The notes under the pieces were generated by a model that did no database searches, was not told the origin of the DNA, and worked only from the letters and a program-made list of their open reading frames with translations. From the NCBI RefSeq assembly GCF_018860245.1, contig NZ_JAHKPD010000024.1, positions 1 through 64,000 of the forward strand: a stretch of DNA of 64,000 nucleotides. The letters run 5' to 3'. The stretch comes from Pseudotamlana agarivorans (lineage in GTDB: Bacteria > Bacteroidota > Bacteroidia > Flavobacteriales > Flavobacteriaceae). This document shows, one piece after another, positions 33,787 to 43,934 of the stretch (the stretch's first letter is position 1; every line of letters begins with the position of its first letter). A program made the translations under genes and the position numbers.

Positions 33787-36321
33787 TTAACCTTCAAAAT
33801 CGTCATCATCTCCACCGTGATCGTGATTGTTCCTTTTCTCGCGGTCTTGTTTTTTCTGATTGAATCTATAAATAACAGAAAGGTTGACTTGACGTTGTCT
33901 CCATTGTGACTCACTCTCTCTTTCAAATGTTTCGGTTTCTGTTAGAGAGATATATTTTCTAGAGTTAAAAACATCACGAACATTTAGAGAAGCTGTAACG
34001 TGATCACCAATTTCCTTACTAAAGGCTAAATCCATAGAGAAAACACCTTCTGTAGTGCTTTGTGCGTTTGAATTTGGACCTCTGTAATTCATGTTAGTTT
34101 GCCAATCTATTTCTCCCGGTAAGGTGACTTTACTGCTAAATCTAGCAAACCAACTATTGTCACTGTTGCCATAATCAACACCATTAAATTCGCCATCCTT
34201 TTTAAACTGAAAATAATTAAAACTAGAATTTAATCTTAGCCATTTATAAGGATTATAGAGCACACCAACTTCTGCACCTGTTCTATCATTTGAAGATAAA
34301 TTAAAAGGAATCGTTCTAATAATATCAATTCCATCTGAAGTTTGTCTACCAGTATCTTCTTGTACACGCTCAAAGGAACCTGTTTCGTGCTGGTAATACA
34401 CAGATGTTGTTAAAGTTAATTTATCCCATCGTTTTAAGTAACCAATATCGAAAGCGCTTGAAAAAGCTGGTGCAAGGTTTGGGTTTCCTTGAAACACATT
34501 TGTTCTACTAGATCTTGAAGGGAAAGGGTTTATGTAATATCCTCTCGGTCTGTTTATTCTTCTATTGTAACCAAAAGTGATACTTTCTTCTTTATTATCA
34601 TCCTTTTTAGCTAGGTTATAGATAAGATTTACGGTAGGGAATAGGCCAAGATAATTATTGTTAAAATCCAGATCTATAGGAAAACCAAAAGCGTCTTCAA
34701 GTTCTTGGTCTGTTAATTGAGAATCGATAACCCCCTTTAATTGTGTGTTTTCTAAGCGAAGGCCTAATAGAAAGGAGAATTCTCCAAATTTAGTACCGTA
34801 TTGCGTGTAAAATGCTGAAATATTTTCAGTGTAATCAAAAATATTAGAGATGGTATCATTGACAAAAAAATCTCCTGAATTAAGATCTTCTTGTCTTAAT
34901 GTATAATCTTTGATTTCATTTTGAAAATTTCCTCTAAAACCAGCTTCAAATCTAGAGTCTTCACCAATGGGTAATACATAATCGGCTTGAATTAAATATT
35001 CTTTTTCCTTTTCAGTTTGATTAATTTTTTCTTGCTGAAATGGATCAGGATTCGTTTGGTTAGTGGTTATATAAATTTCATTAATATCAGAAAACTGGTC
35101 TTCATCTTTATTTTCATATTGAAAATCGGCAGTCAATTCATGGCCTTCATCATTGAATTTAGTGACATAATTTAAAGCAAATTGGAAACTTTTACCTGCT
35201 TCATTTTCGATTTCTTTTCTAAGGGTTTCTTCTTCTAAGATATTGGTGTTGAACCGCTTACTATAGTTTAAAGATTCATCGGCATCTTCACCATTTCTAT
35301 AAAAAACGCTTCCAGTAATTGCGGTTTTATCGGTAAGGAAATATTCCATACCCAAACTGGCGTTAAAATTGCGATTTAAACGCGTAACCCTTTGATTTTC
35401 ATTAATATTTTCAAATTCTGGAGCTACGGTTTGACCATTCTCAATTTTATCAAAATAATGTGTATTGGTCTTACTGTTTCTAGGCGCATCATAGTAGCGA
35501 TATCCTAGGTTTGAAAAAAGATTGTATTTTTCAGTTCTGTAGTTTAAATTACTAGAGATTCCTGCATAATCAGGATTTCCAACTGAAGCAGTTATAGATC
35601 CGTTAAAACCAAGCGTTTCTTTTTGTCTTAAAATAATATTTAGAATTCCTGCTGTTCCCTCGGCATCGTACCTTGCTGAAGGCGAAGTAATCACTTCAAC
35701 ACGTTCGATGGCTTCTGCTGGTAATTGAGCTAGTATATTTGAGTCTCCAAAACCAGCCATTGTAGAAGGTTTTCCGTTTATTAAGATTCTAACGTTTTCA
35801 TTGCCTCTTAAACTGATAGACCCTTCAACATCAACCGAAACAGAAGGTACATTGTTTAAGGCGTCGCTAACGGTTCCACCTGCTGCGGTCAAATCTTTTC
35901 CAATATTATATATTTTTTTGTCTAATTTAATTTGAACCGTAGTCGTTTCAGCAATGATTTCAACGGCATCTAAGGCTTCCATATTGATAGTTAATGAAAT
36001 AGCCCCTATATCTAAATCTGAATTTATTACTTTATTAGGAAGTGTAATTGTAGTATAGGAAATGTATTCTATGGCAATATCGTAAGTGCCTTTAGAAATT
36101 GGAATACTGAATTTTCCGTTTTCATTAGTGATGCCACCTTCAACAATTTTATTTTCAGCTTTGCTAAAAAACGAAATCGTTGCGTATTCTAAAGGCTGTT
36201 TGGTTTCTTCGTCAATAACAGTACCCGTTATGGTTAGCTCCTTTCCTTTAATAGATTTTTGAGAGTAACTAAAATTTGAAATAAATAAAAAGGTAAAGAG
36301 TAATGGAATTAATTTGTGCAT
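33787..36321 (-). CDS. TonB-dependent-receptor-like outer-membrane barrel protein with CarboxypepD_reg domain
   Basis: The 844-aa protein has a signal peptide (about 1-20). A carboxypeptidase-regulatory beta-sandwich follows (about 28-105, ITGTVIDEETKQPLEYA). Next come a plug-like domain (about 115-235, with LNNVPSVSVDVEGSISLRGN and RVEVITSPSARYDAEGTAGILNI) and a C-terminal barrel of the OMP_b-brl_3 type. It probably moves an unknown ligand across the outer membrane; no SusD partner is adjacent, so it is not a classic polysaccharide-utilisation pair. The C terminus is His/Asp-rich (NHDHGGDDDDFEG), which may bind divalent metal. Confidence 0.88.
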   Translation of the reverse strand: MHKLIPLLFTFLFISNFSYSQKSIKGKELTITGTVIDEETKQPLEYATISFFSKAENKIVEGGITNENGKFSIPISKGTYDIAIEYISYTTITLPNKVINSDLDIGAISLTINMEALDAVEIIAETTTVQIKLDKKIYNIGKDLTAAGGTVSDALNNVPSVSVDVEGSISLRGNENVRILINGKPSTMAGFGDSNILAQLPAEAIERVEVITSPSARYDAEGTAGILNIILRQKETLGFNGSITASVGNPDYAGISSNLNYRTEKYNLFSNLGYRYYDAPRNSKTNTHYFDKIENGQTVAPEFENINENQRVTRLNRNFNASLGMEYFLTDKTAITGSVFYRNGEDADESLNYSKRFNTNILEEETLRKEIENEAGKSFQFALNYVTKFNDEGHELTADFQYENKDEDQFSDINEIYITTNQTNPDPFQQEKINQTEKEKEYLIQADYVLPIGEDSRFEAGFRGNFQNEIKDYTLRQEDLNSGDFFVNDTISNIFDYTENISAFYTQYGTKFGEFSFLLGLRLENTQLKGVIDSQLTDQELEDAFGFPIDLDFNNNYLGLFPTVNLIYNLAKKDDNKEESITFGYNRRINRPRGYYINPFPSRSSRTNVFQGNPNLAPAFSSAFDIGYLKRWDKLTLTTSVYYQHETGSFERVQEDTGRQTSDGIDIIRTIPFNLSSNDRTGAEVGVLYNPYKWLRLNSSFNYFQFKKDGEFNGVDYGNSDNSWFARFSSKVTLPGEIDWQTNMNYRGPNSNAQSTTEGVFSMDLAFSKEIGDHVTASLNVRDVFNSRKYISLTETETFERESESQWRQRQVNLSVIYRFNQKKQDREKRNNHDHGGDDDDFEG

Positions 36322-36408
36322 TAGTCGTTGTTTGTCGAGTAAGACCGTAAATTTATATCATGGTTTAAGGACGAATGGTTAATGTTATGTTAATAAAAAC
36401 ACCTGAGA

Positions 36409-36750
36409 TTATATAATCTCAGAAATATTTTCAGGTGGTCTACCTATAACTGCTTGATTCCCATTAATTACTATTGGACGCTCAATTAACTTTGGGTTTT
36501 TAACCATGGCAGTGATTATTTCGGCATCACTTAAATCTTTATTTTTGAATTCACTTTTCCAAATGGCTTCGTTTTTTCTAACCAGCTGAATGGGTTTAAT
36601 ATTGAGAAGTTTAATGATGTTTTTTAATTCCTTTTCCGATGGCACATCTTCTAAATATTTAACAATTTCAAAATCTTTCCCAGATTCTTCAAGAATTTGA
36701 AGTCCGCAACGTGATTTACTACATCTGTTATTGTGATATATTTTAATCAT
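36409..36750 (-). CDS. arsC: ArsC/YffB-family reductase (arsenate reductase-like)
   Basis: A 113-aa thioredoxin-fold protein of the glutaredoxin-linked ArsC family. The active-site Cys10 in NNRCSKSR is followed by the Arg-bearing segments IQLVRKNE and LIERPIV, and a final GRPPE, positions that bind the oxyanion in true ArsC. It lacks arsenic-operon neighbours. It overlaps the HAD phosphatase gene by one base (TAATG) at the end of the prfB operon, so a general thiol-redox role is as likely as arsenate reduction. Confidence 0.82.
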   Translation of the reverse strand: MIKIYHNNRCSKSRCGLQILEESGKDFEIVKYLEDVPSEKELKNIIKLLNIKPIQLVRKNEAIWKSEFKNKDLSDAEIITAMVKNPKLIERPIVINGNQAVIGRPPENISEII

Positions 36751-37367
36751 TATAGTTTTATATTAAAGTTCTCTAATTGTTTTACTAGTTTTTCTGAGGA
36801 GGTAAAATGAATGCCGTGAATACCTATTTTTTTAGCAGCCTCTATGTTTCTTAAATTGTCATCAATAAAAACAGCGTTTTCAGCCTTAATGTTGAATCGG
36901 TTTAAAGTAAGCTCGTAAATATCTTTAAAAGGCTTTCGAGTATTTTCTTCTCCTGAAACCAATATAGCATCAAACCATTGTAAAAACTCAAATTTTTCTT
37001 GAGCAATAGGGAAGGTTTCAGCGCTCCAATTGGTTAAAGCAACCACTTTATACGTCTTGGAGTCTATGAGTTTTTTAAGAATGTCAACCGTACCCTTAAT
37101 CGCACCACCTAGCATCATTTCCCAATTACCATAGAATAAGCGAATTTCTTTTTCGTATTCAGGAAAAAGTTTAACACGATCTTCGGTAGCTTGGACTAAA
37201 GGATAACCGGCATCTTGGTTTTCGTTCCAATCGCTTGTACAAATATGGTCTAAAAACCAGCGTGTTTTCTCTTGATCCCCATTAAAAACGTCTAAGAAAA
37301 CATACTCAGGATTCCAGTCGATAAGCACGCCTCCAAGGTCGAATATAATCGTGTCTATTTTACTCAT
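36750..37367 (-). CDS. HAD-family phosphatase (YihX-like)
   Basis: The 205-aa Rossmannoid hydrolase has motif [13 protein letters not shown] with nucleophile Asp10. Motif II is ALTNWS, and motif [14 protein letters not shown] carries the metal-binding acidic pair. The FDLGGV form, with Gly in place of the second Asp of motif I, is typical of the YihX/epoxide-hydrolase-N-like HAD branch that acts on sugar phosphates. It overlaps prfB by four bases (ATGA) and arsC by one base, a tightly coupled operon. Substrate unknown. Confidence 0.87.
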   Translation of the reverse strand: MSKIDTIIFDLGGVLIDWNPEYVFLDVFNGDQEKTRWFLDHICTSDWNENQDAGYPLVQATEDRVKLFPEYEKEIRLFYGNWEMMLGGAIKGTVDILKKLIDSKTYKVVALTNWSAETFPIAQEKFEFLQWFDAILVSGEENTRKPFKDIYELTLNRFNIKAENAVFIDDNLRNIEAAKKIGIHGIHFTSSEKLVKQLENFNIKL

Positions 37368-38474
37368 AATTGATTGTCGTCTTCAACTTTTTGGCCCATT
37401 GTCATGAGGTAAGACTTTAGAAACTCTTGAATATTTCCATCCATAACAGCATCTACATTTCCTGTTTCATGACCAGTACGTACATCTTTAACTAATTTAT
37501 AAGGGTGCATAACATAGTTTCTAATCTGGCTCCCCCATTCAATTTTCATTTTACCGGCTTCAATGTCTTCGCGTTGTGCCAGTTGTTTTTGAAGTTCAAT
37601 TTCATACAATTGTGACTTTAACATTTGCATGGCTCTCGATCTATTATCGTGTTGAGAACGTGTTTCAGAACATTGTATTTGTATACCAGTAGGCTTGTGT
37701 AGCAGTTGTACTTTGGTTTCAACTTTATTCACATTTTGTCCACCAGCACCACTAGAACGGGCTGTAGTGATTTCTATATCAGCAGGGTTGATATCTATTT
37801 CAATCGTATCATCTACAAGCGGATAAACGTAAACGGAAGCAAAACTGGTATGGCGCTTGGCATTACTATCAAATGGTGAAATACGAACCAAGCGGTGTAC
37901 GCCATTTTCACCTTTTAACCAACCAAACGCGAAATCACCTTCAAGCTCTAATGTCACTGTTTTTATACCAGCAACATCACCTTCTTGAAAGTTAAGTTCT
38001 TTTATTTTGAAACCACTTTTTTCGGCGTACATCAAATACATACGCATGAGCATATTGGCCCAATCACAACTTTCTGTACCACCAGCACCAGCGGTAATTT
38101 GAAGCACAGCACTTAGACTGTCACCTTCTTCCGAAAGCATGTTTTTGAATTCAACATCTTCTAATAGTACAGCAGTTTTGTCATAGTGTTCTTGAACTTC
38201 TTCAGCGGTATATTCGCCTTCCTTATGGAATTCATAAAGCAAGTCAAGTTCTTCTATAAGCGATTTAATGGTTTTGTAATCTTCAACCCATTTTTTCTTG
38301 ACGCGAAGCGATTTCATAATGACTTCAGCAGCTTTGGGATCGTTCCAGAAATTGGGGTCGAAGGTTTGTTCTTCCTCGTTTTGTATTTCTATAAGTTTGG
38401 CATCTATGTCAAAGATAGTGCCTAAGTTTATCGAGGCGGGTATTAAGATCTTTTATTTGATCGGATGTTATCAT
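37364..38474 (-). CDS. prfB: Peptide chain release factor 2, with programmed +1 frameshift
   Basis: RF2 terminates translation at UGA and UAA. The gene is in two frames. A 21-codon leader starts at ATG 38474 and ends at an in-frame TGA (38411-38409) within CTT TGA C. Skipping the T at 38411 continues at GAC (38410) for 348 codons, giving 369 aa, close to E. coli RF2. The tripeptide anticodon SPF (199-201) and the GGQ motif (244-246) are intact. A plain frame search starts 52 residues late, at 38317. A -7 box lies just upstream at 38492-38499. It overlaps the HAD gene by four bases. Confidence 0.93.
38405..38423 (-). promoter_or_regulatory. prfB: prfB autoregulatory +1 frameshift site
   Basis: Read on the minus strand the site is CTTAGGCACTATCTTTGAC-like. 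It has an AGG core, a TAT spacer, slippery CTT, the TGA stop and a following C. It matches the E. coli site except that the GGG after AGG is CAC, which shortens the internal Shine-Dalgarno stimulator. Low RF2 slows reading of TGA and favours slippage. Confidence 0.85.
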
Positions 38475-38491
38475 GTCATTTTACTTTTGAA

Positions 38492-38499
38492 CAAAAATA
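38492..38499 (-). promoter_or_regulatory. -7 promoter element of the prfB operon
   Basis: TATTTTTG on the minus strand (38499-38492) matches TAnnTTTG. It lies 17 bases before the prfB ATG at 38474, which supports that start. A TTG about 23 bases upstream is a possible -33. Confidence 0.55.
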
Positions 38500-38566
38500 G
38501 GATTTAATCAAGCAGTTGAAAACAATTCTGAGTATAATTTTATAGCTTTACATTAAAACCTCTAGA

Positions 38567-39586
38567 ATGATAATAGACCTTAGAAGTGATACAGTAACTC
38601 AACCAACAGCAGAAATGTTAACGGCTATGATGGAGGCTAAAGTTGGTGACGATGTATTTCGAGAAGATCCTACCGTTAATTTATTAGAGCAAAGAGTAGC
38701 CAATTTATTTGGTAAAGAGTCGGCGTTGTTCTTTCCTAGCGGTACGATGGCAAATCAGACAGCTATTAAGCTGCACACAAACCCCGGCGAACAGATTATT
38801 TGTGATAAATATGCTCATATTTATAATTACGAATCGGGAGGCGCATCTTTTAATAGTGGTGTGTCGTGTAAGTTGATAGATGGAAATAGGGGAATGTTTA
38901 CCGCCGAGCAAGTTTTAGAAGCTATTAATCCAGAAGATTATTATTATAGTAAAACCAGCTTAGTTGAAGTTGAAAACACCACAAATAAAGGTGGTGGGGC
39001 CTGTTGGGATATTAATGAAATTTTAGAAATAAAAAAGGTATGTGTTGAAAATAGCTTAGGATTTCATTTAGATGGCGCACGATTATGGAATGCGATTGTT
39101 GAAACAAACGTTTCGTTACTAGAATACGGTAAAGTATTTGATACAATTTCGGTGTGTTTAAGCAAAGGTTTAGGCTGCCCAATAGGGTCTGTTTTGGTGG
39201 GAAATGCCGAAATCATGAAAGATGCCTTGCGTATTCGTAAAATATTTGGAGGCAACATGAGGCAAGCTGGATATTTAGCGGCTGCAGGAAATTATGCTTT
39301 GGATCACAACATTGATAGGCTAAAAGAAGATCATAAAAAAGCTAAAGAAATAGGGGAGGCACTTACACAATTGTCTAAAGTAAAGTCTGTTGAAACTGTT
39401 GAAACAAATATTGTGATTTTTGAACTACATGATGATGCAGATGATAAAGCATTTGTTCAAAAATTAGCAGAACAAAATATTTTTATAATAGGAATGGGTA
39501 ATAAAAAATTACGCATGGTAACACATTTAAATTATAGTGATACCATGCATAATAAGTTTTTAGAAATTTTGAAATCGAACAATTAA
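38567..39586 (+). CDS. ltaE: Low-specificity L-threonine aldolase (PLP)
   Basis: A 339-aa fold-type I PLP enzyme cleaving L-threonine or allo-threonine to glycine and acetaldehyde. The N terminus [12 protein letters not shown] and [12 protein letters not shown] are diagnostic of the family. [11 protein letters not shown] supplies the Asp and Arg around the cofactor, and Lys200 in CLSKGLGCP forms the Schiff base. Divergent from prfB with about 90 bases between starts; no operon partner. Confidence 0.93.
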   Translation: MIIDLRSDTVTQPTAEMLTAMMEAKVGDDVFREDPTVNLLEQRVANLFGKESALFFPSGTMANQTAIKLHTNPGEQIICDKYAHIYNYESGGASFNSGVSCKLIDGNRGMFTAEQVLEAINPEDYYYSKTSLVEVENTTNKGGGACWDINEILEIKKVCVENSLGFHLDGARLWNAIVETNVSLLEYGKVFDTISVCLSKGLGCPIGSVLVGNAEIMKDALRIRKIFGGNMRQAGYLAAAGNYALDHNIDRLKEDHKKAKEIGEALTQLSKVKSVETVETNIVIFELHDDADDKAFVQKLAEQNIFIIGMGNKKLRMVTHLNYSDTMHNKFLEILKSNN

Positions 39587-39606
39587 TAAGACGCTGTTCA
39601 ATAAAA

Positions 39607-39936
39607 TTAAGCTTCTTTATCAACAACTTCAGCAGTTGGAGCATTGGTTTTTACGGATTCGATACCGTTTTCCATGCCATCTGTAGCGGCGTACATTTGA
39701 CTTGAACCAATAATTTGTCCGTTAGCAGCTTTTATATTAAAATGAAACTTTCCGTTAGCAGCAGTTTTACGTTCAAATTTCGAGTCGTCTGCACAGTTTG
39801 TTTTTACAGATTCAATACCGTTTTTAGCTCCAGATTTATCTGCATAACCTTGACTAGCTAAGATAATTTGACCATTTTTTGCTTTCAGATGAAAATAGTA
39901 TTTTTCGTTGTTTTCACTTTGAAATAATTCGAACAT
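39607..39936 (-). CDS. YegP-like protein with two DUF1508 repeats
   Basis: The 109-aa protein consists of two tandem DUF1508 units, each running F(H/N)(L/I)KA.NGQII..SQ.Y and ending NGIESVKTN (about residues 12-50 and 61-100). YegP-type proteins are small, dimeric and of unknown function. The C terminus carries a short acidic extension. It is convergent with ltaE (20 bases apart). Confidence 0.88.
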   Translation of the reverse strand: MFELFQSENNEKYYFHLKAKNGQIILASQGYADKSGAKNGIESVKTNCADDSKFERKTAANGKFHFNIKAANGQIIGSSQMYAATDGMENGIESVKTNAPTAEVVDKEA

Positions 39937-40033
39937 AATTTTTGAAATTTAAGATTAAAAACTAAAAATAAGAGAATTAAATTTATTTTGCTACTACTAG
40001 AGGTCAAAAAAATGTTATAAAATTTACTTTTAC

Positions 40034-40357
40034 TTATTTAAACATATCCATTCCAGGGATGTTCGGCATACCTTCTTTTGCAACAGCGGCCAATTCTGCT
40101 TCGTTTACACTTGTTGCTTTTTCAATGGCTTTATTTAAGGTAAGAATTAAATAATCTTCTAATTGCTCTTTGTCTTCTAACAATTCGTCGTTTATATCAA
40201 TAGATTTTATTGCTCTATTGGCTGTTAACGTTACTTTTAATTTTCCGTCATTGCTAGATTCATCAACTAAAACAGTGTCTAAACGTTTTTTAGTGTCTTC
40301 TACTTTTTGTTGGGTTTCTTTAAGTTTACCCATCATTCCCATCATATCTCCAAACAT
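40034..40357 (-). CDS. YbaB/EbfC nucleoid-associated protein
   Basis: A 107-aa DNA-binding protein of the YbaB/EbfC family. The helical N terminus [21 protein letters not shown] and the central strand region [15 protein letters not shown] are typical. It forms tweezer-like dimers that coat DNA. In many bacteria it follows dnaX and precedes recR, but neither is here. It is divergent from the oligopeptidase gene, 68 bases apart. Confidence 0.9.
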   Translation of the reverse strand: MFGDMMGMMGKLKETQQKVEDTKKRLDTVLVDESSNDGKLKVTLTANRAIKSIDINDELLEDKEQLEDYLILTLNKAIEKATSVNEAELAAVAKEGMPNIPGMDMFK

Positions 40358-40425
40358 AATTTTTCTTTTTTTGTTTGATACAAAATTATTAAAAATAGAC
40401 TAAATTTAGTGTTAATTAATATAAA

Positions 40426-42567
40426 ATGAAAAATCAACTCTTTATTCTATGCTTAAGCATTATTTTTGCCCACTCTTGTAAAGAAAATGATAAGATGATA
40501 GAACATGAAACTCAGGCGAATCCTCCAGTCGCAAAAAAAATAGCACATAAGTTAAGCATTCATAATGATCAAAGAACTGATAATTATTATTGGTTGAACG
40601 ATAGAGAGCATCCTGAAGTTATTGATTATCTCAATAAAGAAAATGAGTATACCAAAGCGATGATGGCACATACTGAAGATTTTCAGAAAACGCTATTTGA
40701 GGAAATGAAAGCCAGAATTAAAGAGGATGATACTACAGTGCCTTATAAGTTAAATGGCTATTGGTATATCACAAAATATGAAACAGGAAAAGATTACCCG
40801 ATTTACGTTAGAAAAAAGGGAACCTTAGATGCTGAAGAGGAGGTTTTATTCGATTGTAACGAGATGGCAAAAGACCAAGCCTATTTTAACTTAGGAGGCT
40901 TATCTATTAGTCCAGATAATACTATGGCTGCTTTTTCTACAGATTTAGTGAGCAGGAGACAGTATACGATTCAGGTTAAAAACTTGGTTACAGGCGAAAT
41001 TTATTCAGATAAAATAAAAAACACTACGGGAAGCGCGACTTGGGCTAATGACAATAAGACGCTTTTTTACACGATGAAGGATGAAGTAACCTTGCGTTCA
41101 GAAAAAGTTTTTAAGCACAGATTACATACAGAAACTACCGCAGATACCGTAGTCTTTTACGAAGAAGACGAAACATTCAACACCTTTGTTTATAAGACAA
41201 AATCGAAGAAATATATTGTTATTGGTTCTTCAAGTACTTTATCTGCAGAATACCGTTTTTTAAACGCGGATACACCTGATGGTGAATTCAAAATTTTTCA
41301 AGAACGTACAGAAGATTTAGAATATAGTATTGCCCATTACGAAGATTACTTTTACATTATTTCTAATACTGATGGCGCTACAAACTTTAAAATTTCAAAG
41401 ACTCATGAAAATAATACGTCTTTAGAAAATTGGAAAGACGTTATACCACATAGAGCTGATGTGCTTATTGAGGATCTTGAAATCTTTAAAGATTATTTAG
41501 TTGTTAATGAACGTGAAAACGGACTTAATAATTTACGGATTATAAGTTGGAATGGTAAAGAAGATTATTATTTACCATTCAAAAGTGAAACATATACGGC
41601 CTATCTAGGGAATAATCCAGATTTCGATAGTGATACGATGCGCTACGGTTACAACGCTTTAACATCACCAAGTTCTGTTATTGATTACAACTTTAAAACC
41701 AAGCAAAGTGATATTAAGAAGGAGCAGGAGGTTTTAGGTGGAAATTTCAAAAAAGAAAATTACGAATCTAAGCGCATCTGGGCTACAGCAAGAGATGGTG
41801 TAAAAATACCAATGTCGATGGTTTATAAAAAAGGCGTGAAGTTTGATGGTTCTGCACCTTTACTACAGTATGCTTACGGTTCCTATGGATCAACTATAGA
41901 TCCTTCGTTTTCAACGGTGCGTTTAAGTTTACTGGATAGAGGATTTATATATGTTATAGCTCATATTAGAGGCGGTGAGTACTTAGGTCGTGAATGGTAT
42001 GAAAACGGCAAACTATTAACCAAAAAAAATACGTTCACAGATTATATAGATTGTTCTAAATTTTTAATTGAAGAAAAATATACTTCAAATAAGCATTTGT
42101 ATGCCTATGGTGGTTCTGCTGGTGGTTTATTAATGGGAGCTATTATTAATATGAACCCAGAATTATATCATGGTGTTTTAGCAGCTGTTCCTTTTGTGGA
42201 TGTGGTTACTACGATGTTGGATGACACGATTCCCTTAACTACTGGAGAGTACGACGAATGGGGAAACCCTAATGAAGTAGAATATTATCAATATATGAAG
42301 TCGTATTCACCTTATGATAATGTAAAAGCCATAAAGTATCCAAATATGCTAGTTACTACCGGATTGCATGATTCTCAAGTACAATATTGGGAACCAGCAA
42401 AATGGGTTGCTAAATTAAGAGAGCTAAAAACAGATTCTAACAAATTATTACTTCATACAGACATGGATTCTGGTCATGGCGGGGCTTCAGGGCGTTTTGA
42501 AAGTTTAAAAGAAGTGGCTTTAGAGTATGCCTTTTTATTAGATTTAGAAGGAATGCATGGTCAGTAG
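40426..42567 (+). CDS. ptrB: Oligopeptidase B-like S9 peptidase, lipoprotein
   Basis: The 713-aa prolyl-oligopeptidase-family enzyme has a beta-propeller N-terminal half and an alpha/beta-hydrolase half. The triad is visible: Ser564 in GGSAGG, Asp649 in LHDSQV and His684 in SGHGG. The sequence around GEYDEWGNP resembles protease II, which cuts after basic residues in short peptides. Unlike the cytoplasmic E. coli enzyme it has a lipoprotein signal (lipobox ending AHSC, Cys19), so it is probably periplasmic or membrane-bound. Confidence 0.92.
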   Translation: MKNQLFILCLSIIFAHSCKENDKMIEHETQANPPVAKKIAHKLSIHNDQRTDNYYWLNDREHPEVIDYLNKENEYTKAMMAHTEDFQKTLFEEMKARIKEDDTTVPYKLNGYWYITKYETGKDYPIYVRKKGTLDAEEEVLFDCNEMAKDQAYFNLGGLSISPDNTMAAFSTDLVSRRQYTIQVKNLVTGEIYSDKIKNTTGSATWANDNKTLFYTMKDEVTLRSEKVFKHRLHTETTADTVVFYEEDETFNTFVYKTKSKKYIVIGSSSTLSAEYRFLNADTPDGEFKIFQERTEDLEYSIAHYEDYFYIISNTDGATNFKISKTHENNTSLENWKDVIPHRADVLIEDLEIFKDYLVVNERENGLNNLRIISWNGKEDYYLPFKSETYTAYLGNNPDFDSDTMRYGYNALTSPSSVIDYNFKTKQSDIKKEQEVLGGNFKKENYESKRIWATARDGVKIPMSMVYKKGVKFDGSAPLLQYAYGSYGSTIDPSFSTVRLSLLDRGFIYVIAHIRGGEYLGREWYENGKLLTKKNTFTDYIDCSKFLIEEKYTSNKHLYAYGGSAGGLLMGAIINMNPELYHGVLAAVPFVDVVTTMLDDTIPLTTGEYDEWGNPNEVEYYQYMKSYSPYDNVKAIKYPNMLVTTGLHDSQVQYWEPAKWVAKLRELKTDSNKLLLHTDMDSGHGGASGRFESLKEVALEYAFLLDLEGMHGQ

Positions 42568-42642
42568 AAAAAAAAGTTTTATTTTTGTGGGGTTTTAAGC
42601 TGTTTTGCTTACAAATGGTAAGGCAGTTACTAAAAAGGATTT

Positions 42643-43683
42643 ATGAAACAAAGAAATCACGTTTATAACAACGTATTAGATTTGGTAGGTAATACACCAC
42701 TTGTCAAACTTAATCGAATCACTTCTAAGTTTAATGGTGACTTTTACGCAAAAGTAGAAGCTTTTAATCCAGGGCAATCTTCTAAAGACAGAATAGCACT
42801 TTATATTATTGAGGAAGCTGAAAGGAAAGGGATTCTTTCTCCAGGCGATACCATAATTGAAACAACTTCTGGTAATACAGGTTTTAGTATCGCTATGGTT
42901 AGTATCATAAAAGGTTACGATTGTGTATTGGCAGTAAGTTCTAAATCTTCGCCAGACAAAATTGATATGCTAAAAACGATGGGAGCGAAGGTATATGTAT
43001 GTCCAGCCCATGTTAGCGCAGATGATCCGCGTTCTTATTACGAAGTTGCAAAACGTTTGCATAGTGAAATGAAAGGTTCTGTGTATATTAATCAGTATTT
43101 CAACCAATTGAATATTGATGCACATTACCACTCTACAGGTCCAGAAATCTGGAATCAAACTGAAGGTAAGATTACACACCTAGTAGCTTGTAGTGGGACT
43201 GGAGGAACTATTTCAGGAACGGCTAAATACTTAAAAGAACAAAATCCTAATATTAAAGTTATTGGTGTTGATGCTTTTGGGTCTGTGATTAAAAAATATC
43301 ACGAAACAAGAGAGTTCGATGAGAAAGAAATATATCCATATAGAATTGAGGGTTTAGGGAAGAATTTAATTCCTGCAGCTACAGATTTTGATGTGATTGA
43401 TGATTTTGTTAAGGTGACAGATGAAGAAAGTGCACATACTGCAAGAGAAATAGCAAGAACCGAAGGTATTTTTGCTGGCTACACTTCTGGAGCAGCGATG
43501 CAAGCTATTAAACAGTTAGGTGAAGATGGAACATTTGGTAAGGATGATAAAGTTGTTATTATTTTTCCTGATCATGGAGCCAGATATATGAGTAAAGTGT
43601 ATAGTGATAAGTGGATGAATGATCAAGGTTTCTTTGACAGCATTAATGAAGCTGCCGCAGAAAGCATACAATACGTTAAATAA
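42643..43683 (+). CDS. Cysteine-synthase-fold PLP enzyme, possible cysteate synthase (CapA-like)
   Basis: A 346-aa fold-type II PLP enzyme. Lys48 in SSKDR binds [11 protein letters not shown] binds the substrate carboxylate and [10 protein letters not shown] grips the phosphate. The [15 protein letters not shown] segment is closer to cystathionine beta-synthase than to CysK. An AONS-family acyltransferase lies 251 bases downstream on the same strand. In Capnocytophaga such a pair makes capnine: one enzyme forms cysteate from O-phosphoserine and sulfite, the second condenses it with an acyl thioester. I favour cysteate synthase; cysteine or cystathionine synthase remains possible. A terminator separates the two genes. 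Confidence 0.75.
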   Translation: MKQRNHVYNNVLDLVGNTPLVKLNRITSKFNGDFYAKVEAFNPGQSSKDRIALYIIEEAERKGILSPGDTIIETTSGNTGFSIAMVSIIKGYDCVLAVSSKSSPDKIDMLKTMGAKVYVCPAHVSADDPRSYYEVAKRLHSEMKGSVYINQYFNQLNIDAHYHSTGPEIWNQTEGKITHLVACSGTGGTISGTAKYLKEQNPNIKVIGVDAFGSVIKKYHETREFDEKEIYPYRIEGLGKNLIPAATDFDVIDDFVKVTDEESAHTAREIARTEGIFAGYTSGAAMQAIKQLGEDGTFGKDDKVVIIFPDHGARYMSKVYSDKWMNDQGFFDSINEAAAESIQYVK

Positions 43684-43700
43684 GATCCATTAGTTGATTG

Positions 43701-43748
43701 AAAAAGAGATTGTTTTTTACTTTTTAAGTAAAAAACAATCTCTTTTTT
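43701..43748 (+). terminator. Terminator after the cysteine-synthase-like gene
   Basis: A long, 22-bp stem has arms 43701-43722 and 43726-43747, a three-base loop and a T-rich 3' side. It indicates that the AONS-family gene downstream has its own promoter. Confidence 0.85.
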
Positions 43749-43934
43749 TATTTTATAATAATTGAATGCAAAAAATTATGTTCAAAGCTAATAAATAATT
43801 AATTTTGCAACAATTAACTTCAGACTAAAACTTACTTCTTTTTCTTCTATAAATAGCATTAATATGTTGTTGTTGAAAAGTACTAGAGTTTATAGTTCTG
43901 TTTTGATTTTTAATCGCAACAAGATTTATAATAA

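Noticed and set aside
36409-36750. Arsenic resistance operon
   Set aside because: Only an ArsC-like gene is present, coupled to prfB and a HAD gene; no arsR, arsB or acr3 is nearby.
38298-38507. Plus-strand frame opposite the prfB leader
   Set aside because: It is the shadow of the conserved prfB N terminus and frameshift site on the other strand.
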